Source: Owenia fusiformis
Lineage: Eukaryota; Annelida; Polychaeta; Sabellida; Oweniidae
Assembly (NCBI GenBank): GCA_903813345.2
Contig: CAIIXF020000012.1
Location: 5,953,001 to 6,017,000 of the forward strand
Direction: 5' to 3'
Length of the DNA stretch: 64,000 bases
Shown: one piece after another, positions 1 to 9,934 of the stretch
Position numbering within the stretch: position 1 is the stretch's first letter
How the letters are laid out: each line of letters starts with the position of its first letter
Translations under genes and position numbers: made by a program
The notes under the pieces: generated by a model
The model's input: only the letters and a program-made list of their open reading frames with translations
Told to the model about the DNA's origin: nothing
Databases searched by the model: none

Positions 1-630
1 CCGGGGCTGAACTTAAGCCAACTCATGGGGCAAACTCTCCAGGCTGCGGCTCCTCAGACATCCCAGACAAGTCCACGTACCCCTGTTACAATCAGTGCAA
101 TTCCATCTTTTACACTTACTCCCTCTGGTGCCCCAAGTCCAACTATGGCCCCTACTCGACCTCTGGTCCCTGCACAGCTTATACAGATGCCTGGAACTCA
201 GCTAGTTGTTACCCCATCAACTGTTGCTAGGACAACCACAACCCCCACGAGACCTGCAGTCCCCACACAGCTACTACAAATGCCAGGGACTCAACTTGTT
301 GTTACCCCCACCCCCTCAACTGTGGCAAGATCAAGCGCTACCCCCACTACAAGACAAACGGTCCCCACCCAGCTGTTACAAATGCCAGGGACTCAGTTGG
401 TATCTCCATTGACTGTAGTAGGCCAAGGGGGTGTGAACCTTAATAACATTATTAGTCCTCAAATGATTAAGCAAATGGGACAAAACCCCATATTCTTCAT
501 GCAGCCACAAATGGTACCAGAGCAACACGTTATCATGGTATCAGTACCTAGTATAGTTTCCACGACAACCGTATCTGGAATAATGACAAATGCTGTTGCT
601 GTTACCACGTCAACTAGCGGCAAATCATAG
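1..630 (+). CDS. 3' coding end of a Thr/Pro/Gln-rich protein (partial, 5' end outside window)
   Basis: The reading frame is open from the first base of the window to a TAG at 628-630, so the ATG at 25 is probably internal and only the C-terminal ~209 residues are seen. The protein is low in charge and rich in Thr, Pro, Ser, Val and Gln. It holds three imperfect tandem repeats of ~32 residues built around the core QMPGTQLV (residues ~55-69, ~88-102 and ~124-134 counting from the ATG at 25). The end is hydrophobic and Thr/Ser-rich. No enzyme domain, signal peptide or membrane segment is visible. Such composition is common in activation or scaffold regions of transcriptional regulators, but this is inference from composition only and I do not recognise the gene. 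It runs convergently toward the minus-strand gene that ends at 10534. Confidence 0.6.
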   Translation, partial: PGLNLSQLMGQTLQAAAPQTSQTSPRTPVTISAIPSFTLTPSGAPSPTMAPTRPLVPAQLIQMPGTQLVVTPSTVARTTTTPTRPAVPTQLLQMPGTQLVVTPTPSTVARSSATPTTRQTVPTQLLQMPGTQLVSPLTVVGQGGVNLNNIISPQMIKQMGQNPIFFMQPQMVPEQHVIMVSVPSIVSTTTVSGIMTNAVAVTTSTSGKS

Positions 631-1236
631 CAGAATCATCGAGATCTAATTATTATTTAAATGCTTGGAAGAGTGATTGTAAATTAATGAGATATTAATG
701 GGAGCAAATGTCATTAACTTCATTTTCTTAAAATAAAACTAGTAACAGTGTTGCTATGGTAACTAAGAGAATGTACCACATTTATTGATTTAAATGTCAT
801 TAATATTCGATCAACCTTAAAAATTCTGAAATCACTGAAGATAAGATGAAATATCATTGGACATAATCCTAATTAATCTGTTAATATGTGATAAGTGTAT
901 ATAGTAATATGAGGAATTGTTATGTTTGTGATCTATGTTAGAGCTGTGCAAAATGTATTATGATGGATAATTTATAATTCCATACTGGGCTGGTATACCC
1001 AGCAATTTGAACGACCTTCGAGCATCTCTAGTAGTATTGTACGAATTCCTTATTTTTTATTTATTTCATTAAAACATAATAACATTTGAACAGATTTGTG
1101 GTCATGACACCTATATGGTTGTATATTTGACCACATTTAAAAAACGTAAATCAAAAGATTTTGAGTACTTGAAAGTTTAACACAATAACACTGGGTGAAC
1201 CAAAATTGATACAAATACTTGATTTTTCTCAATAAA
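631..1236 (+). other. probable 3' UTR of the first gene
   Basis: AT-rich, stop-dense sequence after the TAG. Canonical AATAAA signals occur at 732-737 and at 1231-1236 on the plus strand; either could end the transcript. No ORF or repeat stands out. Confidence 0.45.
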
Positions 1237-2619
1237 GTCATTAACTGACAGGTTTTCGATGCATCAATGTTTTGAAAGTTCAATACTGAGTTTTAATGAA
1301 CTACAAATATGTAATTTGATAGGATGAGTGTCCTAAGCCATGTAATGTTTAAATATTGTTTGTTTTGGCTGTAAATAATAATCTGCGATTCATTGAATGT
1401 GTTCTTTTGTAAAGGCCCCCGTGAATTAAATGTGTTTAGTGATCTCGTTGGAACTCTAAACCTTCCGTTGAAACTTTTTTTCCGATGTTCTGAATTTACT
1501 TTTGTTTTCTTTCATATTGAGGTGCAATTTTCAAATAGGAAGAGCTGTTTCAAAAACAAAAATTGAACGGAGAATTTTACAGAGAGACGTTATAAATATG
1601 TACGCTCATTGTTATGAATATTAATATGTATGCTCATTAGAATGCTATGAAAGTAATCGTGCAATATGAAATACCATAGAGATGTACATGTATATGTACA
1701 TACATGTATATGTACATGTATATACAATTGTATATGTAGGATATAATCTCCACAGAAATAAATAAATGTATATTTTATTAAATAATGTTTGGTTGTACTC
1801 TGCAGCTTGTATAATGCCATCTCCTCTCCCCTCCTTATTAAACATTTGCTATGTAGCCTTAAAATCTCCATGAAGTCTCATTTTAATGAAATTTTAAAAG
1901 ATTTGCATATTTATCCAATGAGGACTTACATTTTCTACAATTTTATGAACATACCGTATTTATTTCCAAGGATTTTTACCTTTTATGAAAGTAGCTAAAT
2001 TCCCATTGACACAATGTTAAAAAATCTTCCAAAGTGATTTATAGTTTTTTAAGGTTTAACATTGCCATGTCAACAAGATCATCTTGTATGCTAATGGAGT
2101 TTGACAATCATCCATTCAGAGATGTTCAATAAATCAAGAAATGACTTTCTATTTTTTCAATTGCTGGTATTAATCTTAACAACACATACTGACATCTAGT
2201 TATCCATCTTTATAGACCAAATGCTCCATTGCCGTCACAAAATATTTCTCAAAAGTCCATTTTCGCCGAATAAAGACCATATTACATCCCTCTCATGAAA
2301 TAAATAATTTATGATTATATTGTCATTTATAACATCTGAATTGTGTTTAATTTCCCATTTAGCCATATACTTTTGTACCATTACTGCTGTAGATGGGTTG
2401 AGTTAAATTCAGCCTATGTTACAAACTTGAGTTTCATCAAAATTCAATAGTTCCATCTATTTAAGAAAAACAAGTCAACAGTGATATGGCATCTATACGA
2501 GTTTTCTCTAGGTGAGGACAATCATTACATTTTGCAAAATGAGTTTTTACTTATATACCGAGGGAGATGCTTTTCAATAGATGGCAGCACTGATCTAGAT
2601 TTAAAAATACTGTGTGAAT
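1237..2619. other. intergenic, no gene seen
   Basis: Short ORFs only, without domain signals. The one structured piece is the TACATGTA-type palindromic microsatellite at 1681-1737. CCAAT-like boxes occur near 2680 and 2735, but no associated gene is evident. Confidence 0.5.
1681..1737. repeat. palindromic TGTACATG/TATA microsatellite
   Basis: Alternating self-complementary ATGTACAT and GTATATAC blocks. Every short segment is its own reverse complement, so it can form cruciforms. Confidence 0.7.
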
Positions 2620-2928
2620 CACTGCGGCGGGCAGGTATCTCACCGTAAGCATGGTAACTTTTAATAAACAACTGACGTGATTGGTTATAGTCCCATGCTC
2701 AGGTCGCGTGATTGTTAAATTTAGACAATTTCATTGGTTGAATTGCACGTATTAACTGATAAACAACACGTGCGGTAAACTATTATCAACACAACTTTTA
2801 CTCAGAATTCCTTCCGCGGTGATTTCTTCTCATATTTCAATGATTTTGAAATATTTTGACAAAATAATGTTTGGGGAACATTTATGAATACATATTTTAT
2901 AAGTTGTGTGAAAATTGACCACATATAT

Positions 2929-3735
2929 TGTTACGTTCGAAAATAACAGAAAGTAAAAACAGCAATTAAAATATAACAATGTACAGAAATATATTTTTGA
3001 AAACTAAATGCGATGACAATAATATATAAAAGTCAATACTTATGATACGTAGATGTAGAGAAATGATACGCCTGTCTCTTGATGTCGATAAATATCCTTG
3101 AGAATGTTCCAGATCACGAAGCGTTTCAATAATCGTTAATAATGCTCCAATGTTTGTAATAATCCAATAATGTTTGTTGTAATCCTATAATGTTCGTATC
3201 CAATAATGTTTGATGATAATCCACAAATGTTTGATGATAATCCACAAATGTTTATGATAATCCACGAATGTATATGATAATCCCTATATAGTGTGTGTTG
3301 TAATATATGTCCATATAAAGTCCTCAGGTTGTATGTTTGCACTGTTATAAATGTTCCCAAAGTAGGTGTCTGTAATTTTCTGCTAAGAAGATGTCCTTTG
3401 ATAAACTTTGAAATTCTGCTGACAGCCCAAATCAGCTCTCTCATTATATAGTGCAAAGGCATAGTCCAGATGCTTCAAGAAGTTACGTTTTCTAGAAAAT
3501 AACACTGATTGGACATCTTAAGTCACATGATTCAATCTTGATTAAATGATTACAGTTCCAGTACTTTCTAGAAGGCCAAGAGTTAATGAGTCATTCAGTT
3601 CAGTTATGTTTACAAGATACACAATATAATGTCATTGTGACCTTGACTTGACCTAAGATCTCTAATGAAGATCAGTTACAGTATATGCATATTGATAAAC
3701 TTAATGTGAATATAATATAATATAATACTGTAACA
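2929..3735 (-). repeat. 3' LTR (left copy)
   Basis: 807 bp, TG...CA ends after orientation. It contains a stretch of ~20-bp degenerate tandem motifs (core AATGTTTGATGATAATCC) at about 3148-3284 and a TATATAA box on the minus strand at 3444-3450, ~285 bases into the LTR. A 108-codon ORF at 3136-3462 is present in both LTRs but has no recognisable domain and I do not treat it as a gene. Confidence 0.95.
3638..3654 (-). promoter_or_regulatory. perfect DR5 nuclear-receptor site in the 3' LTR
   Basis: On the minus strand this reads AGGTCA-AGTCA-AGGTCA, a direct repeat of the consensus half-site with 5-bp spacing, the arrangement classically bound by RAR/RXR-type heterodimers. It lies ~80 bases inside U3, upstream of the TATA box. 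The sequence is seen; binding is inferred. Confidence 0.5.
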
Positions 3736-3746
3736 CCTCCCTCCTT
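3736..3746 (-). other. polypurine tract
   Basis: On the minus strand it reads AAGGAGGGAGG, immediately upstream of the 3' LTR, the expected plus-strand DNA primer position for an LTR retrotransposon. Confidence 0.9.
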
Positions 3747-4024
3747 AAAAGAAAAGTTTTGAATACAATGAAAAACTTTTACAATAATATCTGGTGTAGC
3801 GAGGGTTACAATTTTTTTAAAGATGAGGTTGAGACTTACATAACATTTGTTTACAATAGTCAAATACAATAATATTTATATAGTTACAGACTGAGTAAAA
3901 TCCCAAAAAAACATATTACAATAATATTATCAAATCACACTCTAAGTACAATCTTTTTATTATATCAATACAAAGCCTTAGGCAAATGCAGTATAAATCA
4001 AATAGCCTCTTAAAAATAGAAACA

Positions 4025-7000
4025 TTACACTCTTGAAAGAGTGTCAGCAATTAAATTATCCTTGCCTTTGATATGTCTTATGTCAAGATTGTACTCTGAC
4101 AATAACAGACTCCACCTCAACAATCTACGATTCTTGTTCTTCATTCTATGAAGGAATGTCAGCGGATTATGGTCAGTAAATACAGTAACTGCATGAACTG
4201 GTGAACTAACATATACTTCAAAATGCTGTAATGACAGAAGTAATGCTAGACATTCCTTTTCTATGGTGGAGTAGTTTTTCTGATGTTTATCAAATTTCTT
4301 TGAATAATAACACACTGGATGATCAATACCATCCTTTTCTTGTAATAGGACAGCTCCCATTCCTACATCAGAAGCATCTACTTGGATCTTGAATGGCTTG
4401 CTAAAATCAGGTGCAACAAGCACTGGTTCTTCACTTAGTATGGCCTTGATTTTATCAAAGGCTGTATGACATTGCTCAGACCACACATATTTGATGTTTT
4501 TCCCAAGTAAATTGGTCAATGGAAGAGCAATTGAAGAGAAATTTGGACAAAACTTCCTATAAAAGCCAGCCATTCCAAGACTTCTCATTAATTCTTTCTT
4601 GTTAGTAGGAGCTGGGAGTTGTGTAATTGATTCCACTTTGGCACTCACTGGTTTGACCTGTCCTTGACCTACCACATGGCCCAGATATTCAACTGTGGCT
4701 TTACAAAATTCACTCTTAGCTAAATTGATGGTTAAGTTGGCTAGAGAGATTCTTTCAAACAACTTACGCAGCAAACACATATGTTCATCAAAAGTGTCAG
4801 AATACACAATTACATCATCGATGTAGACACCAGTGTTTTCAAGATCTGCTAATAAGCCATTCATCATTCTTTGAAATGTGGCAGGTGCATTTTTCATACC
4901 AAATGGCATAACTTTAAATTGGTACAAACCATCAGGAGTAACAAAGGCAGATACCTGTTTTGCTCTTTCAGTTAATGGAACCCCTAGGAATCCTTTGAGG
5001 AGATCAAATTTACTGACATATTTAGCAGTTCCAATTTTGTCAATGCAGTCGTCAATTCGTGGTATTGGATAAGAATCGGTCTTTGTTACTCGATTCACCT
5101 TGATATAATTAACCACTAGCCTACGTCCACCATTTGATTTTGGAACAATGAAAGCAGGTGAACTCCATGGGCTATTGCTCTTTTCAATTATGTCATTTTC
5201 TAACATATAATTGACCTCAGCTCTCAAATCTTCAGATTTTGATGGATTAACTCTATAAGCATGTTGCTTAATAGGGGTTACATCTTGGACTTCAACATCA
5301 TGATAAGCTATAGATGTCTTAGTCGGTACATCAGAGAAGATATCAGTGAACTCATGAATTAATTTTGTGACTTGCTGTTTTTGATCATTTGTCACATGGT
5401 GCAATTTATGATCTAGATTTGATAATACTTCAGAGTTCTTTAACCTAGACAAACCTTTGATATCTTCATAGTCTAAATCAGTATAAGTGATATCATCTGA
5501 ATCTTGTAGATCAGTTTCTTTTACAAGGGCAGATGCCAAAGTGACTACAGGTTTAACTGAGCCAGGCTCTTTGTCTGGCTCAAAGTACCTTTTCATCATA
5601 TTGATGTGACACAGTTGTGTTTCTTTGCGCCTATCTGGAGTTTTGACAATATAATTGAGGTCATTGACCTTGGAATCCACTACATAAGGACCATAGAATT
5701 TTGCCTGTAATGGATTTGTCTGAAGTGGCAGCAATATAAGAACTTTGTCACCTGGCTGGAAAGATCTTTCTTTGACTTTTCTGTCATACCAAGTTTTCAT
5801 TTTATCTTGGCTATTTAGCAAATTTTCTTTGGCTATTTCACAAGCCTTTGATAGGCGCTCTTTAAACCCGGTGACATAGTTCAGCAGATTAAACTTTTCA
5901 GTTTCTGACAGCCACTTTTCTTTGAGCAATTTAAGTGGACCACGCACAGAATGACCAAATACCAGCTCAAATGGACTGAACCCTAATGATTCTTGCTTAG
6001 CCTCCCTGGTAGCAAACAGAAGCAAGGGTATGCCCTCATCCCAGTCTTTCTCATATTCAAAACAGAAAGCTCTGATCATGGTCTTAAGCGTCTGATGGTA
6101 ACGCTCTAGAGCTCCTTGAGACTCTGGGTGATAGGCACTTGACTTACACTGTTTGATACCCAAGGTATCCATGACTTGTTGGAATAAGCCTGACATGAAA
6201 TTTGAGCCCTGATCAGACTGGAGATCTTTTGGTAGTCCAACTAAGGTGAAAAATTTGATGAGTGATTTCACTATGTTTTTGGCTTTGATATTTCTAAGTG
6301 GAATCGCTTCTGGAAACCGTGTGGCCATACAGAGAATAGTGAGTAAATATTGATTACCAGATTTTGTTTTTGGTAATGGACCAACACAGTCAATAAGAAC
6401 CTTACTAAATGGTTCATCGAATGCAGGTATAGGGTGTAAAGGAGCAGTTGGAATTTTCTGGTTAGGTTTCCCTACCATTTGACATGTATGACAAGACCTA
6501 CAATACTCTTGGACATCTTGTTTTAATTTGGGCCAATAGAAATGATTGAGTATTTTATGGTATGTTTTGGTTACTCCTAAATGACCTGCCATGGGAGAAT
6601 CATGAGCTAGACTCAAGATTTCCTTATGATACGATTTGGGGACAACAATTTGATGTACAATTGTCCAATCATCTTCAGGGGAAGCTTCAGGAGGTCTCCA
6701 CTTTCGCATTAATATGCCATCCTTTTTGTAGAAACAAACAGGGACCTTGTCAGCTTCATCAATAGTAAGACATCTTTTATGAAGATCAATGAGTGATGGA
6801 TCATGCTCTTGTTCATAAATTAACATGTGTTTAGAATGAGGATCATTTTTCAAAGAATCACTATCAGAAATAGAGGATGAAACCTCAGAACTAGAAGAGG
6901 ATGTAACCTCATGAACACTAGCAGAAGAAGATGGAACTTCATCAGGACTAGCAAGAGCGGGCGAAACCGCATTAAAATAGTGATCCTGCTCAGAAGGTGA

Positions 7001-9028
7001 ATCACCTCTGGCAATAGGCTTTTTCAATGAAGAATTTGCCTCAATAGATGACTGCTTGGCTTGAACAGAAGGCTGTTTCAATGAAGAATTTGCCTTTAAA
7101 ATAGGATAAGGACCATCTTTAACAAGTGGTGAGTGACATTCATCATCAAACAAGGAGCTTAAAAACCCACTATCAAAGTCATCTCCCACAGACGAATCCC
7201 CGCTATTAGCTAACTTTTTAGCCATAGCCCTAGTAACAGCACAAGCAGGATATATATCAGAGTCCTCTTGGACAGAATCCTCAATAGAACAAGGCTGATC
7301 AGAAACAATGGGGTCTAATGATACCTTACCCCCAGCTAAATCATTGCCTAAAAGCAATGCGACTCCTTCAACAGGAAGTTGTGGCCTAACACCAACAATA
7401 ACTGGCCCTTTGACTAACTCTGATGTGATATGAATACGATGGAGGGGAACTTTAGTAAAACCTAATTCAATGCCTTGCATCAAAATATGGGTACCTGTGA
7501 ATGACTCCTCAGATAAAGGAAGGACACCTTCTAACAACAAAGTCTGAGATGCACCCGTGTCTCTGAGAATCTTAATTGGCGTTGAATTGGTACCGTCACG
7601 TGACAGTGACACAGATCCTTCCGACATGAAAGGCTTATAATCCTCCATAATATCACTATGAGTTGATTTCTCAGTATGAGTATATGAATCCCAAACAATG
7701 GGCTTTCTTGAAATGGGAACTGTAGCACAACCATTTGAATGAGCAGAACCAGACATCTCTCTTCTATTCTTAATCCTATAGCATTCAGAAATAAGATGAC
7801 CAGGCTTTTTACAATAATTACAGGTGACATTTGATTTTGGACCTGAAGAATTTGATTGATCTGATTTTGAGCTAGAATTCTGTGATGAATTAGACTGGTC
7901 TTTTGCTTTGTTTGATGCATTTGATGATGAGGACTGATTTGGTTTTGAATCATATGAAGGTTTGTTACCTTGATAACCTCTAAAGTTGGGATTACCTTTG
8001 ATAAAACTACCCTTATGAGTAAGAGCATAATCATCAGACAGGGTGGCAGCTTGGCTTAAAGTTTCTACCTTGTGTTCATCTAAGTAAGTTCTAATGTGAT
8101 ACTGAACACAGTTTTTAAATTGTTCTATTAGCATAAGCTCTCTGAGCTTTTTAAACTCTTCAGATACATCTTTAGAGACAAGCCACCTGTCAAAAAGCTG
8201 CTCTTGCTCTCTAGCAAACTCAACATGGGTTTGGTCACTCTGTTTGTGGGCATTTCTAAATTTTTGTCTGTAAGCTTCTGGTACTAGTTCATAAGCTTTA
8301 AGAATTGCATTTTTAATAAGGTCATAATCAGAGCATACTTCTGCTGAGAGAGAGGCAAATATTTCACTTGCTTTACCAATGAATACACTCTGAAGCATAA
8401 CTGGCCATGCAGATTTAGGCCAGTCTAGGCTCTGAGCGACTTTTTCAAAATGTGTAAAGTATTTATCAACATTTTTCTCTTGAAATTTAGGTACAAATTT
8501 GAGAAATTTTGAAGCGTCAAACCTATTTTCAAAATGTTGATGCATAGTAGCATGTTCATCAGTTTTGGATTGAGCTTCTATCTCAAGACGTTTCAATTCA
8601 ATTTCTCTTTGAATTTCTTGTTCTCTCATTTGTCTTTCATTTTCTCTTTTTTCTCTTTCATTTTGCATTTGCAATTCTTTCTCTCTCAATTCTCTAATTT
8701 CTCTTTCTTTTTGAATTTCTAACTCTTTTTCTTTCAATTCTCTAATTTCTCTTTCTTTTTGAATTTCTAACTCTTTTTCTCTCAATTCAAGTTCTTTGAG
8801 CTTAATAGGATCAACATGCTCAACATGCTGGGCTGGCTGCTCAGGCAGAAGTGATTCTGCGACCAAATATTGAAGTACAAAGTTTTTAATTGTATCCTTT
8901 TTGTATGAGCTTTTGACTGATAGCCCAACATGTTTTGCAATTGCCAGAAGTTCAGTTTTCTTTAAATCATCAAATTCCTCCAAAGAGGGCGCTTCTAAAA
9001 ATGTCTCAACCTCAAAACTCATTTTCAA
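4025..9028 (-). CDS. Gag-Pol polyprotein of the Gmr1-type retrotransposon, 1667 aa
   Basis: One unbroken frame with no frameshift between gag and pol. In order: a Gag region with a strongly charged, internally duplicated coiled coil (residues ~70-150, ELEIQKEREIREL units); a zinc knuckle CX2CX4HX4C (403-416); an aspartic protease with DTGA (490-493); an integrase zinc domain with His at 809/816 and a CRSCHTC cysteine pair; the integrase core with D880, D939 and E975, an exact D,D35E spacing; a GPY-type module after it; reverse transcriptase with YIDD (1402-1405); and RNase H starting at D1551 with the later E, TDHN and C-terminal D motifs. All catalytic residues I looked for are present. The ATG at 9028 lies 76 bases inside the primer-binding site and is the first Met of the open frame. 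A Ser/Glu-rich acidic linker separates protease from integrase. Confidence 0.95.
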   Translation of the reverse strand: MKMSFEVETFLEAPSLEEFDDLKKTELLAIAKHVGLSVKSSYKKDTIKNFVLQYLVAESLLPEQPAQHVEHVDPIKLKELELREKELEIQKEREIRELKEKELEIQKEREIRELREKELQMQNEREKRENERQMREQEIQREIELKRLEIEAQSKTDEHATMHQHFENRFDASKFLKFVPKFQEKNVDKYFTHFEKVAQSLDWPKSAWPVMLQSVFIGKASEIFASLSAEVCSDYDLIKNAILKAYELVPEAYRQKFRNAHKQSDQTHVEFAREQEQLFDRWLVSKDVSEEFKKLRELMLIEQFKNCVQYHIRTYLDEHKVETLSQAATLSDDYALTHKGSFIKGNPNFRGYQGNKPSYDSKPNQSSSSNASNKAKDQSNSSQNSSSKSDQSNSSGPKSNVTCNYCKKPGHLISECYRIKNRREMSGSAHSNGCATVPISRKPIVWDSYTHTEKSTHSDIMEDYKPFMSEGSVSLSRDGTNSTPIKILRDTGASQTLLLEGVLPLSEESFTGTHILMQGIELGFTKVPLHRIHITSELVKGPVIVGVRPQLPVEGVALLLGNDLAGGKVSLDPIVSDQPCSIEDSVQEDSDIYPACAVTRAMAKKLANSGDSSVGDDFDSGFLSSLFDDECHSPLVKDGPYPILKANSSLKQPSVQAKQSSIEANSSLKKPIARGDSPSEQDHYFNAVSPALASPDEVPSSSASVHEVTSSSSSEVSSSISDSDSLKNDPHSKHMLIYEQEHDPSLIDLHKRCLTIDEADKVPVCFYKKDGILMRKWRPPEASPEDDWTIVHQIVVPKSYHKEILSLAHDSPMAGHLGVTKTYHKILNHFYWPKLKQDVQEYCRSCHTCQMVGKPNQKIPTAPLHPIPAFDEPFSKVLIDCVGPLPKTKSGNQYLLTILCMATRFPEAIPLRNIKAKNIVKSLIKFFTLVGLPKDLQSDQGSNFMSGLFQQVMDTLGIKQCKSSAYHPESQGALERYHQTLKTMIRAFCFEYEKDWDEGIPLLLFATREAKQESLGFSPFELVFGHSVRGPLKLLKEKWLSETEKFNLLNYVTGFKERLSKACEIAKENLLNSQDKMKTWYDRKVKERSFQPGDKVLILLPLQTNPLQAKFYGPYVVDSKVNDLNYIVKTPDRRKETQLCHINMMKRYFEPDKEPGSVKPVVTLASALVKETDLQDSDDITYTDLDYEDIKGLSRLKNSEVLSNLDHKLHHVTNDQKQQVTKLIHEFTDIFSDVPTKTSIAYHDVEVQDVTPIKQHAYRVNPSKSEDLRAEVNYMLENDIIEKSNSPWSSPAFIVPKSNGGRRLVVNYIKVNRVTKTDSYPIPRIDDCIDKIGTAKYVSKFDLLKGFLGVPLTERAKQVSAFVTPDGLYQFKVMPFGMKNAPATFQRMMNGLLADLENTGVYIDDVIVYSDTFDEHMCLLRKLFERISLANLTINLAKSEFCKATVEYLGHVVGQGQVKPVSAKVESITQLPAPTNKKELMRSLGMAGFYRKFCPNFSSIALPLTNLLGKNIKYVWSEQCHTAFDKIKAILSEEPVLVAPDFSKPFKIQVDASDVGMGAVLLQEKDGIDHPVCYYSKKFDKHQKNYSTIEKECLALLLSLQHFEVYVSSPVHAVTVFTDHNPLTFLHRMKNKNRRLLRWSLLLSEYNLDIRHIKGKDNLIADTLSRV

Positions 9029-9104
9029 TTAATTGCTGTCTTCACAATTTAAAAGTGCAAGTTTTAGATTTTGAAATATTTGAATTTGTGCTTGTTGTAG
9101 TTGG

Positions 9105-9122
9105 TTCCCGGACGAGCCCCCA
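9105..9122 (-). other. primer-binding site, tRNA-Pro
   Basis: On the minus strand it reads TGGGGGCTCGTCCGGGAA, complementary to the 3' 18 bases (including CCA) of a tRNA-Pro. It lies 5 bases inside the 5' LTR. This is the same primer class used by many gammaretroviruses. Confidence 0.9.
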
Positions 9123-9127
9123 ATTTC

Positions 9128-9934
9128 TGTTACGTTCGAAAATAACAGAAAGTAAAAACAGCAATTAAAATATAACAATGTACAGAAATATATTTTTGAA
9201 AACTAAATGCGATGACAATAATATATAAAAGTCAATACTTATGATACGTAGATGTAGAGAAATGATACGCCTGTCTCTTGATGTCGATAAATATCCTTGA
9301 GAATGTTCCAGATCACGAAGCGTTTCAATAATCGTTAATAATGCTCCAATGTTTGTAATAATCCAATAATGTTTGTTGTAATCCTATAATGTTTGTATCC
9401 AATAATGTTTGATGATAATCCACAAATGTTTGATGATAATCCACAAATGTTTATGATAATCCACGAATGTATATGATAATCCCTATATAGTGTGTGTTGT
9501 AATATATGTCCATATAAAGTCCTCAGGTTGTATGTTTGCACTGTTATAAATGTTCCCAAAGTAGGTGTCTGTAATTTTCTGCTAAGAAGATGTCCTTTGA
9601 TAAACTTTGAAATTCTGCTGACAGCCCAAATCAGCTCTCTCATTATATAGTGCAAAGGCATAGTCCAGATGCTTCAAGAAGTTACGTTTTCTAGAAAATA
9701 ACACTGATTGGACATCTTAAGTCACATGATTCAATCTTGATTAAATGATTACAGTTCCAGTACTTTCTAGAAGGCCAAGAGTTAATGAGTCATTCAGTTC
9801 AGTTATGTTTACAAGATACACAATATAATGTCATTGTGACCTTGACTTGACCTAAGATCTCTAATGAAGATCAGTTACAGTATATGCATATTGATAAACT
9901 TAATGTGAATATAATATAATATAATACTGTAACA
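9128..9934 (-). repeat. 5' LTR (right copy), carries the element's promoter
   Basis: Identical in length to the left LTR and differing only at 9394 (T, versus C at 3195). The TATATAA box is at 9643-9649 on the minus strand. Transcription would start ~25-30 bases further toward lower coordinates. Confidence 0.95.
9837..9853 (-). promoter_or_regulatory. perfect DR5 nuclear-receptor site in the 5' LTR
   Basis: Same AGGTCA-AGTCA-AGGTCA arrangement as in the other LTR. In this copy it is in the functional U3 position, ~80 bases from the LTR start and ~190 bases upstream of the TATA box. Confidence 0.5.

Larger units (their letters stand above)
2929..9934 (-). mobile_element. intact Ty3/gypsy LTR retrotransposon, Gmr1-type domain order
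   Basis: A complete element read on the minus strand. LTRs of 807 bp (2929-3735 and 9128-9934) start TGTTAC and end GTAACA, and are flanked by a 4-bp ATAT duplication (2925-2928 and 9935-9938). A primer-binding site for tRNA-Pro lies 5 bases inside the 5' LTR (9105-9122) and a polypurine tract abuts the 3' LTR (3736-3746). Between them is one uninterrupted gag-pol ORF (4025-9028). The integrase lies before reverse transcriptase, which for Ty3/gypsy-type elements marks the Gmr1 group. No env-like ORF is present. The LTRs differ at one position (C3195 versus T9394), so the insertion is very recent and the copy could still be mobile. It sits between the two convergent host genes. Confidence 0.95.

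Noticed and set aside
3136-3462. 108-codon ORF in each LTR (also 9335-9661) as an accessory gene
   Set aside because: It overlaps the tandem motifs and promoter region, shows no domain, and is conserved only because the LTRs are nearly identical.
7531-8034. 167-codon minus-strand ORF
   Set aside because: Alternate frame of gag-pol over the zinc-knuckle region.
8534-8722. Phe-rich plus-strand ORF
   Set aside because: Antisense shadow of the Gag coiled-coil repeats.
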